From Paracoccus sigandri (GTDB lineage Bacteria > Pseudomonadota > Alphaproteobacteria > Rhodobacterales > Rhodobacteraceae): a DNA stretch of 64,000 bases. Position 1 is the stretch's first letter; each line of letters starts with the position of its first letter. The stretch covers positions 1 to 64,000 of the forward strand of contig NZ_QNRC01000022.1 of the NCBI RefSeq assembly GCF_003709565.1, given 5' to 3'. Below are positions 34,130-42,077 of this stretch, piece by piece. The notes beneath the pieces are model-generated. The model had not been told where the DNA came from. It did not search any database and saw nothing but the letters and a program-made list of their open reading frames with translations. The translations under genes and the position numbers were made by a program.

Positions 34130-35785
34130 CTATTGGGCGGCGCAGCTATCCGTTGCCATCTCTTGCGCCATGTCGCGCAGCTTGAACTTCTGGATCTTGC
34201 TGGCGGACATCGGCCATTCCGCGATGAAATGGACGTTGCGCGGCACCTTGAAACTGGCGATGCGCGCCTTGCAATAGGTGATCAGTGCGGCAGGGTCCAC
34301 GCTTTGGCCCGGCACCAGTTCGACGAAGGCCACTGGCACCTCTTGCAGCCGCGGATCGGGCTTTCCGACGACTTGGCAGGTCTTGACTGCGGGGTGTTGG
34401 GCCAAGACCATCTCGATCTCCAGCGCGGCGACGTTTTCGCCGCCAACTTTCAGCATGTCCTTGGCCCGGCCGTGAAACATCAGCGTACCGGCCGCGTCGA
34501 TCGAACCCAGGTCGCCAGTATGGAACCAGCCCTCGCGCTTGGCCTCGGCGGTCTTTTCGGGATCGCCATAATATTCGGTGAAGATCGAGAACCCCTTGAC
34601 GCAGATCTCGCCGATTTCGTCCGGGGCGGCCTCGGTTCCGTTCTCGCGCGCGATACGCACTGACAGCCCGTCGAAGGGGCGGCCAAGGCGGTTGAAACGC
34701 TCGGCCTCGCTGTCGGCGGGGTGGCTGGTGGTGACGGTGCCGGCGGTTTCGGTCATGCCGTAGGTGCCGACGAAGACCGCGTTCGGGAAGCTCTTGCGCA
34801 TCAGGTCGCGGAACGGTTCCGGGCTCAGCGCCATCGAGCAGTTGATGAGCCGCAGCGATGCCATGTCCTCGGCACGGAAATCCGGATGATAGACCATGTC
34901 CGACAGGAACAGGGCAAAGCTGGGATAGCCGATGGTCGGCCGCGCCTCGCGCACCAGCCGCAGCGCCGCGCCGGCGTCGAAATGCTGCATGCCGATATAG
35001 GTGGCGCCGGCATGATAGGCCGCGCAGAGCGGGAAAAGCGCGCCGACATGGAACATGGGCAGCGGCGACCAGAACGCGTCCTGCTCGGTCATCCCGTAAC
35101 GCTCGGCCAGGCCCATGCCAGTGCGGACCAGGGCCTCATGACTGATCATGCAGCCTTTCGGATTCGAGGTCGTCCCCGACGTATACAGCATCAACGCCGT
35201 CTGCCGCAGCGTGACGGCACGACGCAGCCGGTCGATCAGTGTATCCTCGACAGCGGCGGCGAAGCCCTGCGACGCCGACTGGCGCAGGCAGCCGGGCGAT
35301 AGCTCGTCGGTCAGCAGGGTGATGCCGCGCAGGTGAGGGGCCTCGGCCAGGTTGATCGGCTGGTCCGCGGGCGCGTCGCGCAGAGCCGGAAAGGCCTGGT
35401 ACAGCCGCGCACGGAAGTCCAGCCCCTCGGCCACCCGCGTCGTCGAGACGATATGTACGAGGTCGGCGTTGACGGTCTGGTAACGCAGTTCGTGTTCGCG
35501 GTAGCGCGCGTTCATCGGCACCGAAACCGCGCCCAGATAGGCCAGTCCGAAGTAATACTCCAGATATTCGATGCAGCTCGGCAGGAAGATCCCGACATGG
35601 TCGCCGGGCCGCACGCCCAGACCGTAAAGTTCGCGGGCGCGCAGCATGGCGGCCTGGTGCAGTTGGCGAAAGCTGCGTTTTTGGTCGGGAAACCGGATCG
35701 CGTCCTTGTCTGGCGTCCGTGCCGTTGCCCGGACCAGAAGATCGCCGACCGTGGTGATGGCCGTGTAGGTGAGCGTAGCTGACAA
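34130..35785 (-). CDS. AMP-dependent acyl-CoA synthetase/ligase
   Basis: 551 aa. P-loop LMLYTSGTTSNPKGCMISH near 200, PLPMFHVGALFP, GTYGMTETAGT, the hinge FHGRAKDMLKVGGENVAALE and the Lys motif MSASKIQKFKLRD are all present. It activates an acid to the CoA thioester. The most likely start is TTG at 35785 with GGGAGGGAAAAA upstream; an ATG at 35821 lacks a ribosome site. Closely related to the ligase at 47080-48780 (shared GGENVAALEIE and KIQKF ends). Confidence 0.9.
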   Translation of the reverse strand: MSATLTYTAITTVGDLLVRATARTPDKDAIRFPDQKRSFRQLHQAAMLRARELYGLGVRPGDHVGIFLPSCIEYLEYYFGLAYLGAVSVPMNARYREHELRYQTVNADLVHIVSTTRVAEGLDFRARLYQAFPALRDAPADQPINLAEAPHLRGITLLTDELSPGCLRQSASQGFAAAVEDTLIDRLRRAVTLRQTALMLYTSGTTSNPKGCMISHEALVRTGMGLAERYGMTEQDAFWSPLPMFHVGALFPLCAAYHAGATYIGMQHFDAGAALRLVREARPTIGYPSFALFLSDMVYHPDFRAEDMASLRLINCSMALSPEPFRDLMRKSFPNAVFVGTYGMTETAGTVTTSHPADSEAERFNRLGRPFDGLSVRIARENGTEAAPDEIGEICVKGFSIFTEYYGDPEKTAEAKREGWFHTGDLGSIDAAGTLMFHGRAKDMLKVGGENVAALEIEMVLAQHPAVKTCQVVGKPDPRLQEVPVAFVELVPGQSVDPAALITYCKARIASFKVPRNVHFIAEWPMSASKIQKFKLRDMAQEMATDSCAAQ

Positions 35786-35840
35786 TTTTTCCCTCCCCGG
35801 CCCGTTCGCGCCGGACCCCATATTGTTGTGATGATTGCGG

Positions 35841-36158
35841 CTATTCCTCGGGCGCCAGCGTCACCTGGAGGCCGGCAAGGTCGTCGGTCACGGGGATCTG
35901 GCAGCTCAGCCGCGATGTTTCATGGTAGGTTTCCATGAATTCAAGCAGCTCCCGCTCGTCGGGCTGCTGCTCCGGTAGGCGGCCGAGCCAATCGGACGCG
36001 ACATAGATGTGGCAGGTCGCGCAAGAGCAAGAGCCGCCGCAGATCGCGGCGACGTCAAGGCCGGCCACATCGCGTAGGGCCTCCATCAGGCTGATTCCGG
36101 GTGCTGCGTCGAACTCCTTCACGCTTCCGTCGCGATCGGTGGCTGTGATTCGTGGCAT
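35841..36158 (-). CDS. Putidaredoxin/adrenodoxin-type [2Fe-2S] ferredoxin
   Basis: 105 aa. Cluster ligands Cys40, Cys46, Cys49 (AICGGSCSCATCHIY) and Cys86 (LSCQIP) fit the adrenodoxin/putidaredoxin family; an additional Cys44 replaces the usual Ala of GGSASCATC. It would accept electrons from the FAD reductase at 7987 and serve a Rieske oxygenase or a P450; no P450 gene is visible here. Placed between a VOC gene and a CoA ligase in a minus-strand operon. Confidence 0.92.
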   Translation of the reverse strand: MPRITATDRDGSVKEFDAAPGISLMEALRDVAGLDVAAICGGSCSCATCHIYVASDWLGRLPEQQPDERELLEFMETYHETSRLSCQIPVTDDLAGLQVTLAPEE

Positions 36159-36182
36159 CTGGCGTCCTTGTCTGTCGATCGG

Positions 36183-36740
36183 CTAGAGATAGCGGATGGG
36201 TCGGGAGCCGTCCCAAGCGGCCGCCAGCGACTCCAGCCGGGCAAAAAAACGTTCCAACCCGGCGGAAGGCTGCACGATCTCGATCACCCGGCCCTGGTCC
36301 AGTGGGTCGCTGTCTAGATAGGCAAAGGGGATGCCGGCCGCTGTGCGCCCGCCCATCAATACCCCTATGCCCTCGGCCTGCCAGGCGGCAAGGTCGGCGT
36401 CCAGATCTCTGGACAGCAGGCAGACGTGATGTAGGCCGCCGCCGCGCCGCGCGATGAAATCGGTGAACATCGAATCGTCGCCCCCGGTCTGTTGGATGAT
36501 CTCGATCTGCATGCCGCCCCAGGAGGCCAGCGCCACCGCGTTCTCGACCTGGATCGGCCGGCCGCGATAATTCAACTCGGCATAATCGATTCGCGGGGTG
36601 ACGAGGAACGGGCCAACGCCTAGCGTCTGCGTCCAATGTGCCAGCGCGCGCTCCAAGTCGGGCACGACATAGCCCATTTGGACAATGGCGCCCAAGCGCG
36701 ACTGGGCCTTGCTTCCCGCGGGATCGAAGCTGTCTGGCAT
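36183..36740 (-). CDS. VOC family protein (epimerase-like)
   Basis: 185 aa. ATG at 36740 follows GGAGGAGAGGATCA. Blocks AIVQMGYVVPDLERALAHW, TLGVGPFLV, GGMQIEIIQQTGG, RRGGGLHHVCLLS and GRVIEIVQP give a methylmalonyl-CoA-epimerase-like VOC module. Paralogue of the protein at 17365-17892. First gene of the long minus-strand unit reaching to 28734, transcribed divergently from gntR. Confidence 0.85.
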   Translation of the reverse strand: MPDSFDPAGSKAQSRLGAIVQMGYVVPDLERALAHWTQTLGVGPFLVTPRIDYAELNYRGRPIQVENAVALASWGGMQIEIIQQTGGDDSMFTDFIARRGGGLHHVCLLSRDLDADLAAWQAEGIGVLMGGRTAAGIPFAYLDSDPLDQGRVIEIVQPSAGLERFFARLESLAAAWDGSRPIRYL

Positions 36741-37044
36741 TGATCCTCTCCTCCTCTGCCGAATTATTGTGTATTTTTTACCGTCCTTCAATATACAATC
36801 ACTTCGGGCGCAAGATTTTCTCCCTGAAGGCCGCCAGAATGCGAAAGCGGACTGCTTCCTGCCGGTATGAACGCTTGCCAAGCGGCAACAGTAACGCTTG
36901 CCAGGCGGCAACAGTATTGCAGAGTGACTCGGGCTTGGAATACGCTGGACATGACGGGTAAGCATACAATTTGCCGCTACTCGGAGTATTTGTGAGGCCT
37001 GTTGGGGCCGGGGTCGAACTCATGGGCAGAGAAGGAGAAGAAAA
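36741..37044. promoter_or_regulatory. Divergent control region between VOC operon and gntR
   Basis: 304 bp without a gene. ATTGTGTAT (36766-36774) and ATATACAAT (36791-36799) form an inverted pair about 25 bp apart with one mismatch, next to the VOC start. GCATACAATTT (36963-36973) lies near gntR and equals the site at 7874. Between them is a tandem 23-bp repeat (separate entry). Together these suggest autoregulation of gntR and control of the VOC operon. Confidence 0.5.
36871..36916. repeat. Two tandem 23-bp repeats with internal dyad
   Basis: ACGCTTGCCAAGCGGCAACA (start of copy 1, 36871-36893) is followed directly by a second copy (36894-36916) differing by one base (A to G). Each contains TTGCC and GGCAA arms four bases apart, so each copy is a small palindrome of operator type. 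Its composition differs from the AT-rich GTATAC sites, so a second regulator could bind here. Confidence 0.7.
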
Positions 37045-37719
37045 ATGGCACGATCTGCGGGAATGACGCATTCGGAGAAGGTTCGGCTTGCGCTCGAACA
37101 GGACATCTTCTCAGGCGCCATCGCGCCGGGAAGCTCGCTGGACGAAGAGGAGCTTGCTCGCCGCTTCGAGGTTTCACGCACCCCCGTGCGCGAGGCCATC
37201 CTGCAGTTGATTGAATCCGGTATCGTGGAAAAACGTCCCCGGCAGGGCGCAGTCGTCACCATGACCGATGTCACCGACCTGATCCGGCAGTTCGAGGTTA
37301 TGTCCGAACTGGAATCCATCTGTGCCAAATATTCGGCCCGGCGGATGACCGCGGAAGAGCGCGCGGCGCTGAAGGATGTGCATGCGCAGGCCGAGCGGGC
37401 CTTCGCCGCTGGCGACCAGGACAGCTATTATGCGTTGAGCCGCAAGTTCCACCTGCTGGTAATCGACGGCACGCATAACAAGGAACTGATCGACATGACC
37501 AACAAGCTCGGCAGTAAGCTGGTACCCTATCGCCGCTTCCAGCTGGGCTATCCGGGCCAGTCGCAGTCCAACCTGGAGGATCACCGCGCGATTCTGGAGG
37601 CGATCCTGGCCCAGGACATCGAGCAGGCGGCCGAGCAGTTCCGCAAGCATACCAAGGTCCAGGGCGACATCCTGGCCGATTACATTGCCATGAACGAGGA
37701 GCGCGTGCGCGCCAGCTGA
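37045..37719 (+). CDS. GntR family transcriptional regulator, FCD (FadR) subfamily
   Basis: 224 aa. Winged helix at residues 8-75 with the recognition segment ARRFEVSRTPVREAILQLIE and the wing EKRPRQGAVV. The C-terminal all-helical FCD ligand domain has SRKFHLLVIDGTHNKEL and EDHRAILEAI, which supply the His residues of the usual metal/ligand site. Such regulators usually repress catabolic operons and respond to an acid or its CoA ester. It is the only regulator in the window, sits between two oppositely oriented operons, and the island carries many GTATAC-type palindromes of the kind bound by this family. Confidence 0.93.
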   Translation: MARSAGMTHSEKVRLALEQDIFSGAIAPGSSLDEEELARRFEVSRTPVREAILQLIESGIVEKRPRQGAVVTMTDVTDLIRQFEVMSELESICAKYSARRMTAEERAALKDVHAQAERAFAAGDQDSYYALSRKFHLLVIDGTHNKELIDMTNKLGSKLVPYRRFQLGYPGQSQSNLEDHRAILEAILAQDIEQAAEQFRKHTKVQGDILADYIAMNEERVRAS

Positions 37720-37859
37720 TTCCCCCCCTCAGATTCGATCTACAAAATTTGTTCTTGCGTATGCAGTAATGATCTATAAAAATACATATTGATGGGCCGG
37801 GTCGGATGCTGTTCCGCCGATGGCTTGGGCGCATCAGCGTCTTCTGGGGAGGAATGGCG
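37720..37859 (+). promoter_or_regulatory. Promoter region of the first Rieske oxygenase operon
   Basis: 140 bp after gntR. TTGCGTATGCA at 37755-37765 is a near-palindromic variant of the TTG(T/C)ATAC motif; AT-rich DNA (ATCTATAAAAATACATATTG) follows. GGGGAGGAATGGCG precedes the ATG at 37860. Confidence 0.45.
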
Positions 37860-39113
37860 ATGAATCCGCAAGAAAAGCAGCGCATCTTGGATCAGCAGGC
37901 TTATGAAAGCGCGCGCGGGGGTCCACCCGAGGGATTCCCGCAATTTCCCGACCTGCCGGGCCTGCGCTATACCGATCCCGCCTTCTTCGCGCTGGAGATG
38001 GAGCACCTTTGGCGCAAGACCTGGCTCTATGCCGTCCATGCCGACGAACTGCCCGAGGTCGGCTCTTACATCCAATGGTCGCGACTGGGCGAGCCGCTGT
38101 TCTTCATCCGCGGCGAGGACCAGAAGGTCCGCTGCTTTTACAACACCTGCCGCCATCGCGGCGCGCCGGTCGTCACCGAACCTTCGGGCAAGTCGCGCGG
38201 CGTGTCCTGCAAATATCACGGCTGGACCTACAACACGCGCGGCGAGCTGATCAACCTGCGCGACCGGCGGGATTTCGTGGGGCTGGATCTCAGCTGCCGT
38301 TCTCTGGTCGAGGTGCGCTGCGAGAATATCGGCAACCTGTATTTCGTGAACCTCGATTCCGATGCCATGCCCCTGCGCGACTATCTCGGCCCGGTGGCGC
38401 AGGCGCTGGACGAGATGAAGCCCGACACGCTGGCGCTGATCGACAAGTCCACGATCACGGTGAAATGCAACGTCAAGATCCTGATCGACGCCTTCCTCGA
38501 GGTCTATCACCTCAAGTCGATCCACCAGAACACCGTGGACCGTTTCCTGGATCACCGCGGCTCGGCGATCACGCTTTATGAACACGGCCATTCCCGCATG
38601 GTCACGCCCTTCAAGCGCGAGGGCTGGAAAGACCCCGGCGTGCGCGGCCTGCCCGAGATCGAGGGCGTCGATCCCTGGTTCGGCGACACCAACCTGTCGC
38701 TGCTGGCTTATCCGAACCTGGTCACGCCGGTTTCGCCCTGGGGGATCCCGGTGCTGGCCTTCTGGCCCGAGACGATCGACACCATGTCGATCGACGTCTA
38801 TTGGTTCGCGCCGCATTGGGGCGAAGGCCCGCGCCCCGAGGTGTGGGACATGCGCATCCGCAATTTCGCCGCGATCCTGGAAGAAGACCTGCAATTCGCC
38901 GATAAGATCCAGATCGCCGCCATGTCCAGCGGGCTGCGGGATTTCCCGCTGAACTATCAGGAGCGCCGGATCTATCACTGGCACGAGGAGCTCGACCGCC
39001 GCATCGGTGCCGACCGCGTGCCCGAGGCGCTGCGCATCAAGCCGCTGTTGCGGCCCTATTGGGATGATAACTGGAAACCGGCCAAGACGGCTGCGGAAAC
39101 CGAGCGGGCCTGA
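37860..39113 (+). CDS. Rieske non-heme iron oxygenase, alpha subunit
   Basis: 417 aa. Rieske ligands Cys97-His99 (NTCRHRGAPV) and Cys117-His120 (SCKYHGWTYN). Mononuclear iron ligands are probably His217 and His222 (AFLEVYHLKSIHQNTV) and an Asp in EEDLQFADK. It hydroxylates a ring or alkyl carbon with O2 and electrons from a ferredoxin. No small beta subunit gene follows, so it is of the alpha-only (alpha3 or alpha2) type. ATG at 37860 is 7 nt from GGAGG; 37854 is an alternative. It heads an operon with an enoyl-CoA hydratase, SDR, AMP-binding protein and flavoprotein. Confidence 0.92.
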   Translation: MNPQEKQRILDQQAYESARGGPPEGFPQFPDLPGLRYTDPAFFALEMEHLWRKTWLYAVHADELPEVGSYIQWSRLGEPLFFIRGEDQKVRCFYNTCRHRGAPVVTEPSGKSRGVSCKYHGWTYNTRGELINLRDRRDFVGLDLSCRSLVEVRCENIGNLYFVNLDSDAMPLRDYLGPVAQALDEMKPDTLALIDKSTITVKCNVKILIDAFLEVYHLKSIHQNTVDRFLDHRGSAITLYEHGHSRMVTPFKREGWKDPGVRGLPEIEGVDPWFGDTNLSLLAYPNLVTPVSPWGIPVLAFWPETIDTMSIDVYWFAPHWGEGPRPEVWDMRIRNFAAILEEDLQFADKIQIAAMSSGLRDFPLNYQERRIYHWHEELDRRIGADRVPEALRIKPLLRPYWDDNWKPAKTAAETERA

Positions 39114-39116
39114 GCC

Positions 39117-39917
39117 ATGCCGGACCTGCCCGTCCTTCCCCCGACCGTTCGCTATGAACTGCGCGGCGCGGTGGCGATCATCCGCATCGACCGGCCCGAA
39201 TTGCGCAACGCCGCGGATCGCGCGACCTCTTATGGCGTGCATCAGGCGCTGTGCCATGCCGAGGCCGACGATAGCGTCGGCGCCATCGTGCTGACCGGCA
39301 CCGGCGAGCGAGCCTTCTGCGCCGGCATGGACCTGAAGGAGGCCGGTCAGGTCGGCTCGGGCACCGGGCTGGTTCCGGGCGCGGGTTTCCTGGGCGTGAC
39401 CGAGCGGCGCTGCCCCAAGCCGCTGATCGCGGCTGTCAACGGTGCGGCCGTTGCCGGCGGTTGCGAGGCGGCGCTGGCCTGCGACCTGGTGGTCGCCGCC
39501 GATCACGCGGTCTTCGGCCTGCCCGAGATCCGCCGCGGCATGGTCGCCTTTGCTGGCGGCGTGCAGCGGCTGGCGCAGATCCTGCCGCGGCAAAAAGCCT
39601 TCGAGGTGATCTTTTCGGGCGCCCACTACCCGGCGCAGGCATTCGCCGCGCTGGGGCTGGTCAACCGCGTGGTGCCGGGCGAGCGGGTGCTGGACGAGGC
39701 CGTCGCCCTGGCCGAGGAAGTGCTGGCCAATTCCTGGCATTGCCTGCGCCTGGCCAAGCAGCTTTACGAGGTGGCGCGGGACGAGACGCTGCAAGCTTCG
39801 ATCGACTGGGGTCACCGGCACGGTCCCGCGCTGATGAACTCGACTGACAGCCGCGAGGGGATTGCGGCCTTCAACCAGGGCCGTGACGCAAATTTCGCCA
39901 ATGGGACACGGATATGA
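39117..39917 (+). CDS. Enoyl-CoA hydratase/isomerase family protein
   Basis: 266 aa crotonase fold. RAFCAGMDLKEAG near 64 and NGAAVAGGCEAALACDLVVAA near 108 form the oxyanion hole region; LPEIRRGMVAFAGGVQRL follows. The Glu of the canonical catalytic pair is present at GCEAAL, while the second site reads EIRRGM, so hydration or a related crotonase reaction (C-C cleavage, isomerisation) is possible. Starts 3 nt after the oxygenase stop and overlaps the SDR gene (ATGA). Probably acts on the hydroxylated CoA ester. Confidence 0.88.
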   Translation: MPDLPVLPPTVRYELRGAVAIIRIDRPELRNAADRATSYGVHQALCHAEADDSVGAIVLTGTGERAFCAGMDLKEAGQVGSGTGLVPGAGFLGVTERRCPKPLIAAVNGAAVAGGCEAALACDLVVAADHAVFGLPEIRRGMVAFAGGVQRLAQILPRQKAFEVIFSGAHYPAQAFAALGLVNRVVPGERVLDEAVALAEEVLANSWHCLRLAKQLYEVARDETLQASIDWGHRHGPALMNSTDSREGIAAFNQGRDANFANGTRI

Positions 39918-40804
39918 ATGACATGGCACAGCCCTCGGCGGGAAACCCGCACGGGTTTCAGTGGTTCCTGACCGATAAGGAACTGGCAAGCCGGCCGACG
40001 ATCTATGCCCCGGATCTTTTCGCCGGCAAGCGCTTCCTGATCACCGGCGGCGGTACCGGTATGGGCCGGGCGATGACCTTCCTGCTGGCCCGGCTGGGCG
40101 CCAAGGTCATGATCGCCGGCCGACGCGAAGAGATGCTGGCCGATGCGCAGGATGCGGTCAAGCGCCTGACGGGCCAGCATGTCGATTACTGTTCGATGTC
40201 GATCCGCGATCCCGATCAGGTCGACGTGCTGCTGGAGCGGGTCTTCGGCGAATGGGGCGGGCTCGACACGCTGGTGAACAATGCCGGCGGTCAGTTTCCG
40301 CAAGACGCCATCGACTTTTCGCGCAAGGGCTGGAACTCGGTCATTGATTTGAACCTGAACGGGACGTGGTGGATGATGCAGGGCGCCGCCCAACGCTGGC
40401 GCGACCGGAACGAAGCCGGCAACGTCATCTCGATCGTGGCTCATGTCGGGCGCGGCATGCCGCAGGCCGCGCATACTTGCGCGGCGCGGGCGGGGGTGAT
40501 CTATCTCAGCCGGACGGTGGCGACGGAATGGGCGCCGCTGAACATCCGGGTGAATTGCATCGCGCCTGGCGCCATCGCCTCGGAAGGGCTGTCGAAATAT
40601 CCCGAGCATGCCACCGCGCGCTTTCGCAACGTCAACCCGCAGCGGCGCATGGGCAACGGCTGGGACATTGCCGAGGGCGTGGCCTACCTGTCCTCGGATG
40701 CCGGCAATTTCATCACTGGTGAGGTGCTGACCATCGACGGCGGCATGCAGATGTGGGGGACGGTCTGGCCCGCCGGCGTGCCCGAGCATTTCAACGTGGT
40801 ATGA
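39914..40804 (+). CDS. SDR family oxidoreductase, 2,4-dienoyl-/trans-2-enoyl-CoA reductase-like
   Basis: 296 aa. ITGGGTGMGRAM near residue 43, NNAGGQFPQDAIDFS near 116. The usual YxxxK is replaced: HTCAARAGVIYLSRT. This is the pattern of DECR/PECR-type enoyl-CoA reductases, which lack the SDR tyrosine and carry AARAGV. It probably reduces a C=C bond of a dienoyl- or enoyl-CoA. A 40-residue N-terminal extension precedes the Rossmann fold. Coupled to the hydratase upstream. Confidence 0.85.
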   Translation: MNDMAQPSAGNPHGFQWFLTDKELASRPTIYAPDLFAGKRFLITGGGTGMGRAMTFLLARLGAKVMIAGRREEMLADAQDAVKRLTGQHVDYCSMSIRDPDQVDVLLERVFGEWGGLDTLVNNAGGQFPQDAIDFSRKGWNSVIDLNLNGTWWMMQGAAQRWRDRNEAGNVISIVAHVGRGMPQAAHTCAARAGVIYLSRTVATEWAPLNIRVNCIAPGAIASEGLSKYPEHATARFRNVNPQRRMGNGWDIAEGVAYLSSDAGNFITGEVLTIDGGMQMWGTVWPAGVPEHFNVV

Positions 40805-40817
40805 CGGCAGGCGGGGC

Positions 40818-42005
40818 ATGGGCGTGGACAGGGCGATAGGCACGGGCTTTCGGTTGGGCGAGCCGGTGATCGGTGCCGCCCTGACGGGTGCCTCCTGGGG
40901 CGACCTGCCCGCGCATGTCGCGGCCGGGGGCGCGATCAGCCATGCGGCGATGCGCGACCGCATCCTGCGCCTTGCCGCCGGGCTGCTGTCGGCCGAGCTT
41001 CGCCGCGGCCAGCGGGTCGGCGTCTGGATGCCGCCCTCGGCCGAGCGGACGGCGCTTTGCGCGGCGATCTGGTGGCTGGGCGGCGTGGTGGTGCCGCTGG
41101 AGCCGAGCTTGCCGCAAGCCCGGCTGACCATGGCGCTCCAAGGCTCGGGGTTGCGGTTGTTGGTGCATCACCCGCAAGGCGCAGGCGGCGGCGGAAGCTT
41201 TGCGGCGGTGCGCCATCTGGGCTGCGAGGAACTGCTCGCTCGTGGCGATGCGCCCGACCTTGCGCAGTTGGCCGAACGCGCCGGGCGCGTCCTGCCCGAC
41301 CATCCCGCCGTCGTGCTTTACGGCGAGGGCCGGCAGGACACCGCGCGCGGCGTGGTGCTGAGCCACCGGGCGCTGCTGTGCGCGGCGCAGGGACTGGCCG
41401 CGCGCTATGGCATCGGGGCGGGGTCGCGGCTGGCGGTGCCCTTGCCGCTGAATCACACTGCGCGGCTGACCGCCGAACTGGCCGTCCTGGTGGCCGGCGC
41501 GGCGCTGTGCGACCTGCCGGCCTTTTCGGCGCCGGCAAGCCACCTGATCCTGGCGGACGCGGACGCGCCGCCGCAAGCCCCGCCCCCGCCGCAGATGCAG
41601 CCGGGCATGGTCCTGCTCAGCGGCGATGCAAGGCTGATCCGCGGCTGGCAGCGCGCCTTGCCGCAGAGCCGCATCTTCAACAGCTACCTGCGCGCCGAAC
41701 TGGCGGGCATCGCCATCTGTTCGGACCCGCGTGACCCGCCACATACCGCGCAGACCACCGCCGGCCGGCCGCTGCGCGGGGTCGAGGTGATGATCGTCGA
41801 TCCCCGCACCTCGATGGACATGCTGCTTTACGAGATCGGCGAGATCTGGATCCGCGGCGCGCCGCTGATGCTGCGTTATCACGACGACCTGCGCGCCAGC
41901 CGCAAGGTGCTGGACCGCAGCGGTTTCTTCAAGACCGGAGAGATGGGCTATCTCGATTCCGAGGGCCGCGTGATCGTCTGCCGCGACGCCTTCGCGCAGA
42001 TCTGA
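40818..42005 (+). CDS. Degenerate, truncated AMP-binding (ANL) protein
   Basis: 395 aa, against 500-570 for the other ligases here. It has the general ANL N-terminal layout (LRRGQRVGVWMPPSAERTAL, SHRALLCAAQGLAARYG, GEIWIRGAPLMLRYHDD, FFKTGEMGYLDSEGRVIVCR). The P-loop TSGTTGxPK is absent (YGEGRQDTARGVVLSH in its place), and the protein stops right after the hinge Asp, so the whole C-terminal domain with the catalytic Lys is missing. The stop at 42003-42005 is followed by unrelated sequence. It may be a decaying ligase or a repurposed acyl-binding subunit; no frameshift was found to restore it. Start at 40818 is the first ATG after the SDR stop. Confidence 0.7.
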   Translation: MGVDRAIGTGFRLGEPVIGAALTGASWGDLPAHVAAGGAISHAAMRDRILRLAAGLLSAELRRGQRVGVWMPPSAERTALCAAIWWLGGVVVPLEPSLPQARLTMALQGSGLRLLVHHPQGAGGGGSFAAVRHLGCEELLARGDAPDLAQLAERAGRVLPDHPAVVLYGEGRQDTARGVVLSHRALLCAAQGLAARYGIGAGSRLAVPLPLNHTARLTAELAVLVAGAALCDLPAFSAPASHLILADADAPPQAPPPPQMQPGMVLLSGDARLIRGWQRALPQSRIFNSYLRAELAGIAICSDPRDPPHTAQTTAGRPLRGVEVMIVDPRTSMDMLLYEIGEIWIRGAPLMLRYHDDLRASRKVLDRSGFFKTGEMGYLDSEGRVIVCRDAFAQI

Positions 42006-42077
42006 ACCTGCCGGTTTTTCTTTTGACCGCTGCGCGAGGCGCGTGCAGCGGCCAGACATTTCATGGAGGAGGCAAGG

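Noticed and set aside
36871..36916. Possible CRISPR array
   Set aside because: The two copies are directly adjacent with no spacer and no further repeats or cas genes.
40470..40500. Missing Tyr-xxx-Lys in the SDR at 39914
   Set aside because: DECR/PECR-type enoyl-CoA reductases naturally lack the tyrosine and have the AARAGV pattern seen here, so this is a family trait rather than damage.
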